NCBI GenBank assembly: GCA_028065725.1
Contig: JAPTVL010000013.1
Location: forward strand, 1-6,376
Origin: Betaproteobacteria bacterium
Lineage (GTDB): Bacteria; Pseudomonadota; Gammaproteobacteria; Burkholderiales; Rhodocyclaceae
Length of the DNA: 6,376 nucleotides
Reading direction: 5' to 3'
The notes under the pieces are model-generated. The model saw only the letters and a program-made list of their open reading frames with translations, did no database searches and was not told the origin of the DNA. Position numbers and translations under genes: made by a program. Below are positions 1 through 4,465 of this stretch, in pieces. Every line of letters begins with the position of its first letter. Position 1 is the first letter of the stretch.

Positions 1-564
1 CTGTTCGGACCGGCCGCCGTGTCGGGCGACACGCTGTACTTCACCCCGGTCGATTTCGAGGCCACGTCGCTCAATGGCGCAGGCTTCGCGCTGACCAACG
101 ACACCGTCAATATCAAGGTTGCCGCGCATGACGGCTGGTCGTTCGACAGCGTGGATATGGCTGAACGCGGCGATTACCTGCTGCTGGGATCGGGCAGCAC
201 GGCCGATGTCGCCGGCCAGATGCGTGTGTTCGACATCGCGGCGCCGCTGACCGATACCACGGTTTCCATTGCGTCGCTTTCCCCGCTCAACCTGATGGGG
301 GTGCCTGCCCACAACTGGGCTGCGGAGGCTTCGGTCAAGCTGTCCGCGTGGGAAAGCACCCGGGCGATCAACGTGACGCTGGAGAACCTGTTGCTGGTCT
401 CGACCGGCACAAGCCCATCGCTTGCCTTCGTGGAGAAGAAGTTCGTCGGCCTGACCCCCGTCATGGTGGCAGCGGCGCCGGTTCCCGAGGCGGAAACCTA
501 CGCCATGATGCTGGCGGGTCTGGGCCTGGTCGGTGTTGCCGCCGCGCGCCGTCGCATCGCCTGA
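1..564 (+). CDS. PEP-CTERM sorting domain protein, 5'-truncated by the window edge
   Basis: The reading frame is open from base 1 to the TGA at 562-564 (187 codons). A GTG at 19 exists, but coding continues in frame upstream of it, so the true start and the signal peptide lie outside the window. The visible body is beta-rich and polar (GDTLYFTPVDFEA, later VKLSAWESTRAINVTLENLLL) with no cysteine and no enzyme motif. The C-terminus is a clear PEP-CTERM tag: VPEA at about residues 161-164 of the visible part, then the hydrophobic run TYAMMLAGLGLVG and an Arg cluster just before the stop. Proteins of this class are exported by Sec and recognised at the tag by an exosortase, leaving a surface or extracellular product. 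The body gives no specific function. It lies 94 bp upstream of a second tagged gene on the same strand with no T-tract terminator between, so co-transcription is possible. Confidence 0.9.
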   Translation: MFGPAAVSGDTLYFTPVDFEATSLNGAGFALTNDTVNIKVAAHDGWSFDSVDMAERGDYLLLGSGSTADVAGQMRVFDIAAPLTDTTVSIASLSPLNLMGVPAHNWAAEASVKLSAWESTRAINVTLENLLLVSTGTSPSLAFVEKKFVGLTPVMVAAAPVPEAETYAMMLAGLGLVGVAAARRRIA

Positions 565-658
565 AAAACAACCAATTTGCGGAGAGCAGTGAAGGGACCG
601 GCCGCAGAGCCGGCTTGACATCCTTGTACCCGATAACCCACTTGAATAAAGGAAAATC

Positions 659-1633
659 ATGAAGCGCGTGAAAGCAGCAAAACAGCCTGGTGTCCGTCAA
701 TCCCTGCTCATGGCGGGTCTGATCATGGCCAGTGCCGGTGTCCAGGCGAGCGTTGAATACACAACTTATGAAACTAGATTTACGCAGGTTGGGGTGGGGT
801 CAGTAAATGTTTCGAACCCTATCGTCATCCAAGAATTCACTCCCGCACCCGTTGTCCCCCTGAATACCGCCTCCGCATCATCGAACGTGAGCGGAAGCAT
901 GAACTACTCAGTCGGGACGAGCAGCGGCTCTTTCAACGAATACGATTCAAGTGCTGATGGCTCGGTGGTGGAACTGGAGTTGAATCGCAAAGGCTACGGC
1001 TACCACGCCGAGGCTTCGGCGGAAGTCGCCCAGCTCAAGGCGCGCGCGGAAACAAAATGGGTCCCGGGTAGCAATGGCTACGGCTACAACTATGGCAGCA
1101 GTTCCGCCAATGCCGCGTCGACCTGGAGCGACTGGTTCGTGATTTCCGGCGGCACCGGCCTCGGCACGGCAAGCTTCGCTTCTGTGCTGGACGGCGTGAT
1201 GGCTTCGAGCAAAAACGGATCGGCGGGCTACAGCCTGAATATCGGCTACTCGACCGGCGTGTATTGCTACTACTGGTACAACTCGTGCGGCGAAGCCGAC
1301 CAGAGCCAGACCCTGTTCAGCCAGGCCTCCAGCCTGTCTGGCAAGGGCAAATCCACGCTGTCGCAGGAGATTGAAGGCGAGTTCACCTTTGCCTACGATC
1401 AGGCTTTCCAGCTGACAGCCACGCTCAATGTCAGTGCCGCGAACGGCGGCATGGCGGATTTCACCCTGGCATCCCTGGACAACAGCCTGGTACTGCCCGA
1501 AGGAGCGAGCCTGCTGAGTTCGTCCGGCTTGTACGTCCAGGCCGTTCCCGAGGCGGAAACCTACGCCATGATGCTGGCCGGTCTGGGCCTGGTCGGCGCT
1601 GCCACCGCGCGCCGGCGTGCCACATCGAAGTAA
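659..1633 (+). CDS. PEP-CTERM protein, Ser/Gly/Tyr-rich, function unknown
   Basis: This 324-aa protein starts at the ATG at 659, chosen because AAAGGA lies 6-11 bases upstream and the N-terminus forms a proper signal peptide: a basic n-region (K2, R3, K5, K8, R13), a hydrophobic core at about 15-28, and a likely cleavage after VQA at 30. The mature body is rich in Ser, Gly, Ala and Tyr (GYGYHAEASAEV, GSNGYGYNYGSSSANAAS), resembling low-complexity matrix or surface proteins. It contains two cysteines about nine residues apart (CYYWYNSC, near residues 203-211) that could form a disulfide. The tag has VPEA at 296-299, a hydrophobic helix and RRR near 318-321. I recognise no catalytic domain. The first part of the gene (about 750-900) looks more AT-rich than its neighbours. 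The role is inferred as an exosortase-processed surface or matrix protein; the export and tag call is firm, the function unknown. Confidence 0.93.
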   Translation: MKRVKAAKQPGVRQSLLMAGLIMASAGVQASVEYTTYETRFTQVGVGSVNVSNPIVIQEFTPAPVVPLNTASASSNVSGSMNYSVGTSSGSFNEYDSSADGSVVELELNRKGYGYHAEASAEVAQLKARAETKWVPGSNGYGYNYGSSSANAASTWSDWFVISGGTGLGTASFASVLDGVMASSKNGSAGYSLNIGYSTGVYCYYWYNSCGEADQSQTLFSQASSLSGKGKSTLSQEIEGEFTFAYDQAFQLTATLNVSAANGGMADFTLASLDNSLVLPEGASLLSSSGLYVQAVPEAETYAMMLAGLGLVGAATARRRATSK

Positions 1634-1705
1634 ATGATGCGTTCATCAACGATACCAATAATGGCGCGCCAAGCCGCCAGCTCCGAGGCGTGAGCCACCC
1701 CTGAA

Positions 1706-1731
1706 CGGCATGGCCCGAAGGGGCGATGCCG
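1706..1731 (+). other. Imperfect hairpin in the 3' region of the Ser/Gly/Tyr-rich PEP-CTERM gene
   Basis: CGGCAT (1706-1711) pairs with ATGCCG (1726-1731). Inside this, GCCC (1713-1716) pairs with GGGC (1721-1724) around a GAAG loop, with one opposed G/G on each side. A second small hairpin, ATGCG/CGCAT, follows at 1749-1764, and the terminator begins at 1771. No T-tract follows the first hairpin, so it is not itself an intrinsic terminator. It may be mRNA 3' structure or part of a 3'UTR-derived small RNA. I could not match it to a known riboswitch class. Confidence 0.4.
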
Positions 1732-1770
1732 GGGGAAAGTTTCACCGAATGCGTTCACGCGCATCTTTGG

Positions 1771-1795
1771 CCCGCCTCACGGCGGGTCTTTTTTT
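1771..1795 (+). terminator. Rho-independent terminator after the Ser/Gly/Tyr-rich PEP-CTERM gene
   Basis: A perfect 6-bp GC stem, CCCGCC (1771-1776) with GGCGGG (1781-1786), closes a TCAC tetraloop and is followed by TCTTTTTTT (1787-1795). It lies 138 bp after the stop codon at 1631-1633, leaving an unusually long 3'UTR. The orientation fits transcription from the upstream plus-strand genes. Confidence 0.85.
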
Positions 1796-2018
1796 GTGTT
1801 GCGCGCGGGCAGCCCGCAACAGCAGCTTGGCACGCAAGGACCGTTCCTGACGTCCGGGTGACGGGAAAAGGCGATTGATATCAATCGGATTGATTTGAAA
1901 CGGCTGTTTCAGGCAAAGACCGAATCAGGCCGGGTGTCGGCGGTGCTGTAAAGAAATCCGACGGCCGCAGTGACCGCCAATCGAGCGTGGGAATGGAGCG
2001 CCGGCAGGGGCGAAGCGG
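1796..2018. other. Gene-free stretch with dyad symmetries
   Basis: I see no supported gene here. It holds a near-perfect GC dyad at 1805-1817 (GCGGGC, one base, GCCCGC), a cluster of ATTGA/TCAAT half-sites at 1873-1893, and a spaced inverted repeat TGACCGC (1971-1977) with GCGGTCA (2015-2021) whose right arm overlaps the stop codon of the minus-strand small gene. No convincing T-rich terminator for that minus-strand gene is visible; a modest T-rich stretch on the minus strand lies at about 1953-1959. Confidence 0.5.
1873..1893. promoter_or_regulatory. Candidate operator: three alternating ATTGA half-sites
   Basis: GATTGATATCAATC (1873-1886) is a perfect 14-bp palindrome, and a further ATTGA follows at 1889-1893, giving half-sites in the order ATTGA, TCAAT, ATTGA. 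The half-sites resemble the TTGAT/ATCAA halves of FNR/Anr-type boxes, but the FNR spacing of four bases is not met with a full second half. No plus-strand gene starts within the next 650 bp, so a target is not obvious. This is a weak functional call on a clear symmetric sequence. Confidence 0.3.
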
Positions 2019-2243
2019 TCAGCAGTAAAAGTCCGTGTCCTGGACTGCCGTGTCGTCGTTCTGGACCGGATGGTCGTGGGGATGGGCGCAGATGACGTCC
2101 TTCAGCCACGGGTAGCAGCCCGCGTAATCGCATTGCACTGCGTATTCATCCGGCTCGTCGAGCGGTGTGACGCCGAGTTCGTTCAGGGCTTCTTCGGCCA
2201 GCAAATCGGCCTGCTCTTCCAGTGCTGTGTCGTGCGTGTTCAT
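2019..2243 (-). CDS. Small acidic Cys/His protein, unknown function
   Basis: This is a 74-aa protein on the minus strand. The frame stays open upstream to an ATG at 2528, but I chose the ATG at 2243-2241 because AAGGGGG sits just upstream of it and the residues before it look like non-coding translation. The protein is strongly acidic: an N-terminal helix-like segment with many Glu and Asp (ALEEQADLLAEEALNEL, about 7-23), then a Pro/Asp linker (TPLDEPDEY). A cluster follows with C38, C43, C52, H54, H56 and H58, and C74 is the last residue. The spacing (C-x4-C, then C-x-H-x-H-x-H) could suit metal binding, but it is not a zinc motif I can name. No signal peptide or membrane segment is present, so it is probably cytoplasmic. 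I do not recognise the family. It is divergent from the FxDxF PEP-CTERM gene with 330 bp between the starts. Confidence 0.62.
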   Translation of the reverse strand: MNTHDTALEEQADLLAEEALNELGVTPLDEPDEYAVQCDYAGCYPWLKDVICAHPHDHPVQNDDTAVQDTDFYC

Positions 2244-2315
2244 GGCATCCCCCTTCTGTCCAGAAAGTTCCCATCCTCGCGCAGCAAGGTGAGCGGCGTA
2301 TGACAGCGGCGCTGA

Positions 2316-2345
2316 TTTATATGGTCCGATTGTTCCGGCGATCAG
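2316..2345 (-). promoter_or_regulatory. Possible sigma-70-type promoter for the small acidic protein gene
   Basis: Reading the minus strand, CTGATC (2345-2340) is followed after 18 bases by TATAAA (2321-2316). The -10 element matches five of six consensus bases, while the -35 is poor. Transcription would start near 2309, leaving a leader of about 65 nt before the ATG at 2243. This is the most AT-rich patch in the immediate upstream region. Confidence 0.35.
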
Positions 2346-2358
2346 GTCTGTGGCCCGA

Positions 2359-2386
2359 ACGTGCCATGCCCGGCACGTCATGAGCA
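2359..2386 (+). promoter_or_regulatory. 7-bp inverted repeat overlapping a sigma-54-like promoter match
   Basis: ACGTGCC (2359-2365) and GGCACGT (2372-2378) form a perfect inverted repeat with a 6-base spacer. The right arm starts CCGGCACG, seven of eight bases of the sigma-54 -24 element (YTGGCACG), and a GC lies at 2384-2385, the correct GG-N10-GC distance; the -12 block reads GAGCA instead of TTGCA. The ATG of the FxDxF PEP-CTERM gene is about 190 bp downstream. Sigma-54 control of PEP-CTERM genes through PrsK/PrsR is known in floc-forming betaproteobacteria, which makes the match worth noting, but the -12 element is imperfect and no activator site was identified. Confidence 0.3.
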
Positions 2387-2573
2387 GCAGCTGTTGCAAC
2401 ATCGATGCGCAACACTGCGAGCGTACTGCAAAAGCCACACCCGTCGCGAGGCGGGGTCGGAACACCAGGATCTGCGCGGCTTTGGGAGAAGCGTCGTACG
2501 CACAGACAGCCGGTTGCCAGTCGATCACGCGCCTTGTTCATCAGTCTGCTTTATTTTTATTTTGGAGGTTTAC

Positions 2574-3095
2574 ATGAAACTTGTTCAAACCCTGCTGGCG
2601 CTCGCGCTGGCCGGAGCGATGGGGTCTGCTGCTGCCGTCGGCCCCAGCGATCTCGGCAACCTGTCCGGCCTGACGGTCAGCATTGGCAATTCGTTCTCCG
2701 CCGTCGCCGCTTTCAGCGATGAATACATTTTCGACATCATGCCGGAGTCGGCCACGGCCGGCACTGCCGTCACCATCAACCTCGACATTCCGCAGTTCGA
2801 CGGCCAGGAATTCGCCATCGAGAATTTCACGGTGGCGTTCAAGGACAGTCTGAACAACATCATCGTCAGCGATTTCCAGGCTTCGCTGACCGATTACACC
2901 CTGTCGGTGTTCGCCAACCTGCCTGCCGCGCTGGACTACAAGTTCGTCGTTTCCGGCAACGTCACCGGCACCCTGGGCGGCAGCTATGGCGGCGTCCTGC
3001 AGGCTGTTCCGATTCCCGAAGCTAAATCCTACGCCATGATGCTGGCAGGCCTGGGCCTGATCGGCTTCACGGTTTTGCGTCGCCGCGGGGCATAA
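2574..3095 (+). CDS. FxDxF-type PEP-CTERM protein
   Basis: This 173-aa protein starts at the ATG at 2574, preceded by a strong GGAGG (2564-2568); an in-frame extension back to 2361 is rejected because only this start gives a signal peptide. The signal peptide is short (K2, hydrophobic 3-17, likely cleavage after SAAA at 21). The motif FSDEYIF at 47-53 and the later LP-x-LDYKFVVSGNVTGTLGGSYGG pattern (about 120-141) fit the FxDxF family of PEP-CTERM proteins, small beta-rich exported proteins of unknown role. The tag is IPEA at 147-150, a hydrophobic helix to about 168, then RRR at 169-171. There are no cysteines. The gene is flanked by its own upstream intergenic region and a strong terminator, so it is probably monocistronic. 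Export and exosortase recognition follow from the family; a more specific function cannot be read from the sequence. Confidence 0.94.
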   Translation: MKLVQTLLALALAGAMGSAAAVGPSDLGNLSGLTVSIGNSFSAVAAFSDEYIFDIMPESATAGTAVTINLDIPQFDGQEFAIENFTVAFKDSLNNIIVSDFQASLTDYTLSVFANLPAALDYKFVVSGNVTGTLGGSYGGVLQAVPIPEAKSYAMMLAGLGLIGFTVLRRRGA

Positions 3096-3118
3096 GTGCA
3101 CCCACCAGGGCAACTGCA

Positions 3119-3136
3119 GCAGGACGTCTCTCCTGC
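3119..3136 (+). other. Small hairpin between the FxDxF gene stop and its terminator
   Basis: GCAGGA (3119-3124) pairs with TCCTGC (3131-3136) around the loop CGTCTC. It is the first of three consecutive hairpins downstream of the FxDxF gene. No T-tract follows it. It may protect the mRNA 3' end or have no role. Confidence 0.35.
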
Positions 3137-3146
3137 AAACTCCGCT

Positions 3147-3174
3147 GCGGCTCCTTCAGGAGCCGCTTTTTTTT
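3147..3174 (+). terminator. Strong rho-independent terminator after the FxDxF PEP-CTERM gene
   Basis: A perfect 8-bp stem, GCGGCTCC (3147-3154) with GGAGCCGC (3159-3166), closes a TTCA loop and is followed by eight T residues (3167-3174). It lies 51 bp after the stop codon at 3093-3095 and is oriented to end transcription of that gene. It abuts a long inverted repeat that begins at the next base. Confidence 0.95.
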
Positions 3175-3224
3175 GGCGTCCTTCCCCTGCATGAGCCAAT
3201 CTGCTCATGCAGGGGAAGGACGCC
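3175..3224. repeat. Perfect 22-bp inverted repeat with 6-base loop
   Basis: The arm at 3175-3196 (beginning GGCGTCCTTCCCC) is the exact reverse complement of the arm at 3203-3224 (ending GGGGAAGGACGCC), separated by CAATCT (3197-3202). Symmetry stops exactly at the last T of the preceding terminator tract. It is much longer than a normal intrinsic terminator stem and is not followed by T residues on either strand. It could be a cruciform or RNA hairpin, a palindromic dispersed repeat, or a second barrier between transcription units. The structure is certain; the role is not. Confidence 0.93.
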
Positions 3225-3241
3225 TGCAAGGCAACGTCATG

Positions 3242-3270
3242 TTGACTGGTTAGTATTCGTTTGGTGTCAT
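3242..3270 (+). promoter_or_regulatory. Possible sigma-70-type promoter upstream of the serine protease gene
   Basis: TTGACT (3242-3247; five of six -35 bases) is followed after exactly 17 bases by TGTCAT (3265-3270; four of six -10 bases). It lies just after the long inverted repeat that separates this gene from the upstream unit. It would leave a leader of about 190 nt before the protease ATG. The rest of 3225-3468 holds no other element I can support apart from a doubtful short reading frame at 3317-3472. Confidence 0.3.
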
Positions 3271-3468
3271 GCGGCTCACGGGTGCGCGTACATCGTTTTT
3301 CTCCGAGGGTTTTGACATGGTTTATCGTCCGAACCCATTTGCGAGCCTGCCCACCGGCCCGCCTTTTTATTCCAGGGTATCGCCGCCCCGCCGTGCAGGG
3401 TGGCGACATCTCCCAAGGCAACGCTTGCGAAGCATCCAACCGGATTCATGCACTCTGGAAAGTCTGCC

Positions 3469-4392
3469 ATGAACCCCTTTTTAGCAGCCAGTCTCGCTCT
3501 GTTCGTCACGCTGCCCGCGCATGCCATCGTCGGCGGCTTGACCGATGCCAATCTTGCCGCTTCGCCCTGGGCTGGGGTGGGTGCGGTCAGCGTCAATGGC
3601 GGTACGTTTTCCGGGGCGCTGATCGGCAGCCGGTATGTGTTGACCGCAGCGCACGTGGTTGGCGGCGCGTCGGCCGACAAGGTGTCGTTCGTGCTGAACA
3701 CAGAAGCGGGAAGGCAGGCTTACGCTGCAGAATCCATCACCGTGTTTCAAGGATTTACGGGAACCATGCCGGGGGCTGACGGCATTTGGCACGACGACCT
3801 GGCCCTGATCCGCCTCGCTTCGCCAGTCGATGCGAGCGTGCCGGTTTACGGTTTGTATGGCGGCCCGCTGGCGAGCAGGGTCGTGACGCTGGTGGGCTAT
3901 GGCGGCGGGGGCGATGGCGTGAACGGTGTCACCAGCGGCGCCAATGCCGCCGTCAAGCGGGTGGGGCAGAACAAGATCGATGGACTGCTGGCGGACGACG
4001 ACGGCGGATCGACCCAGGAAGTCTTCCTGTTCGATTTCGACGGGGCGGATGCCACGAGTAATGTGTACGGCCCGGGCGCCGCGGCCAATCTCACATTGGG
4101 CCGGACGCGCGAAGCCCAGTTCGCCGGCGGCGATTCCGGCAGCCCGGTTTTCGTCAACGACAACGGTGTGTGGAAAATCGCCGGCATTGCCGCCTTTAAC
4201 GGCAGCACGACGACCTTGCCCGGCAGCAATGTGCTGTTCGGCGCCATCGGTGGCGGCACCGTGGTGGCGCCCTATATCCCCTGGGTCGAAACGGCCATGG
4301 CGCCGGTTCCCGAGCCCCATGCCTGGTTGATGCTGCTGGCAGGGCTCGGGATGATCGGAATCAGATACAGGATATCAGGGCGAGTTTCGTAG
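3469..4392 (+). CDS. Secreted trypsin-fold (S1) serine protease with PEP-CTERM tag
   Basis: This 307-aa protein starts at the ATG at 3469, preceded by GGAAAG (3457-3462). The in-frame ATG at 3448 would add seven residues including a Lys, giving a more typical signal-peptide n-region but a weaker ribosome site, and stays possible. The hydrophobic segment 4-15 ends at PAHA (residue 19), followed at once by IVGG (20-23), the conserved N-terminus of mature chymotrypsin-family enzymes. The triad is visible as H62 in TAAH, D110 in HDDLAL and S223 in GGDSGSP. The position corresponding to trypsin Asp189, six before Ser, is Q217, so cleavage after Lys/Arg is not assured. There are no cysteines, unlike disulfide-rich animal trypsins. 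The C-terminus carries VPEP at 280-283, a hydrophobic helix and RYR. It should be exported and sorted by an exosortase, acting at the surface or in the matrix. Substrates are unknown. Confidence 0.95.
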   Translation: MNPFLAASLALFVTLPAHAIVGGLTDANLAASPWAGVGAVSVNGGTFSGALIGSRYVLTAAHVVGGASADKVSFVLNTEAGRQAYAAESITVFQGFTGTMPGADGIWHDDLALIRLASPVDASVPVYGLYGGPLASRVVTLVGYGGGGDGVNGVTSGANAAVKRVGQNKIDGLLADDDGGSTQEVFLFDFDGADATSNVYGPGAAANLTLGRTREAQFAGGDSGSPVFVNDNGVWKIAGIAAFNGSTTTLPGSNVLFGAIGGGTVVAPYIPWVETAMAPVPEPHAWLMLLAGLGMIGIRYRISGRVS

Positions 4393-4424
4393 GAGGGCTT
4401 GCCCACCCTGCGCTTGAATCTTGA

Positions 4425-4465
4425 AACTCGCGCGCATTGCGCGCAGCCTCAGGAGGCTGCGAGTT
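4425..4465. terminator. Dyad cluster between convergent genes, possible bidirectional terminator
   Basis: GCAGCCT (4443-4449) pairs with AGGCTGC (4454-4460) around CAGG, and GCGCGC (4430-4435) pairs with GCGCGC (4439-4444) around ATT. In addition, AACTCGC (4425-4431) is complementary to GCGAGTT (4459-4465), enclosing both, so alternative folds compete. The first stem covers the stop codon of the minus-strand EAL gene (4451-4449). On the plus strand a pyrimidine-rich TTGCTCTTCTTCTTC follows; on the minus strand only GAGTTTC follows. The lack of a clean T-tract makes the terminator call moderate. Confidence 0.45.

Larger units (their letters stand above)
2244..2573. other. Divergent intergenic region between the small protein gene and the FxDxF PEP-CTERM gene
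   Basis: This 330-bp stretch separates two divergent starts. Besides the two promoter candidates listed separately, it contains a 10-bp palindrome TGTTGCAACA (2392-2401) and an AT-rich run at 2550-2563 just before the GGAGG ribosome binding site (2564-2568) of the plus-strand gene. Frames remain open across it on both strands, but the translations are Arg/His/Ser-rich and lack credible starts, so I do not call a gene. Confidence 0.5.

Noticed and set aside
598..613. CCGGC/GCCGG hairpin between the first two PEP-CTERM genes
   Set aside because: The stem is only 5 bp and no T-tract follows, so it is not called as a terminator.
615..637. Consensus TTGACA (615-620) upstream of the Ser/Gly/Tyr-rich PEP-CTERM gene
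   Set aside because: No -10 element occurs at 16-18 bases; the best AT-rich hexamers lie 11 or 23 bases away, so a sigma-70 promoter is not supported.
1706..1795. Riboswitch (c-di-GMP-I, fluoride, SAH) in the region before the terminator
   Set aside because: I compared it by eye with the conserved cores of these classes and the key conserved bases are not there; it also lies behind a gene, not before one.
1826..1842. TGGCACG match to a sigma-54 -24 element
   Set aside because: No GC occurs at the required distance, and no gene starts suitably downstream on that strand.
2244..2528. N-terminal extension of the small minus-strand protein to the ATG at 2528
   Set aside because: The extension has no ribosome site and looks like intergenic translation, whereas the ATG at 2243 has AAGGGGG upstream and starts the acidic protein.
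3481..4320. 279-codon minus-strand frame opposite the serine protease
   Set aside because: It is complementary to a gene with a full catalytic triad; the translation is Arg/His/Gly-rich without motifs.
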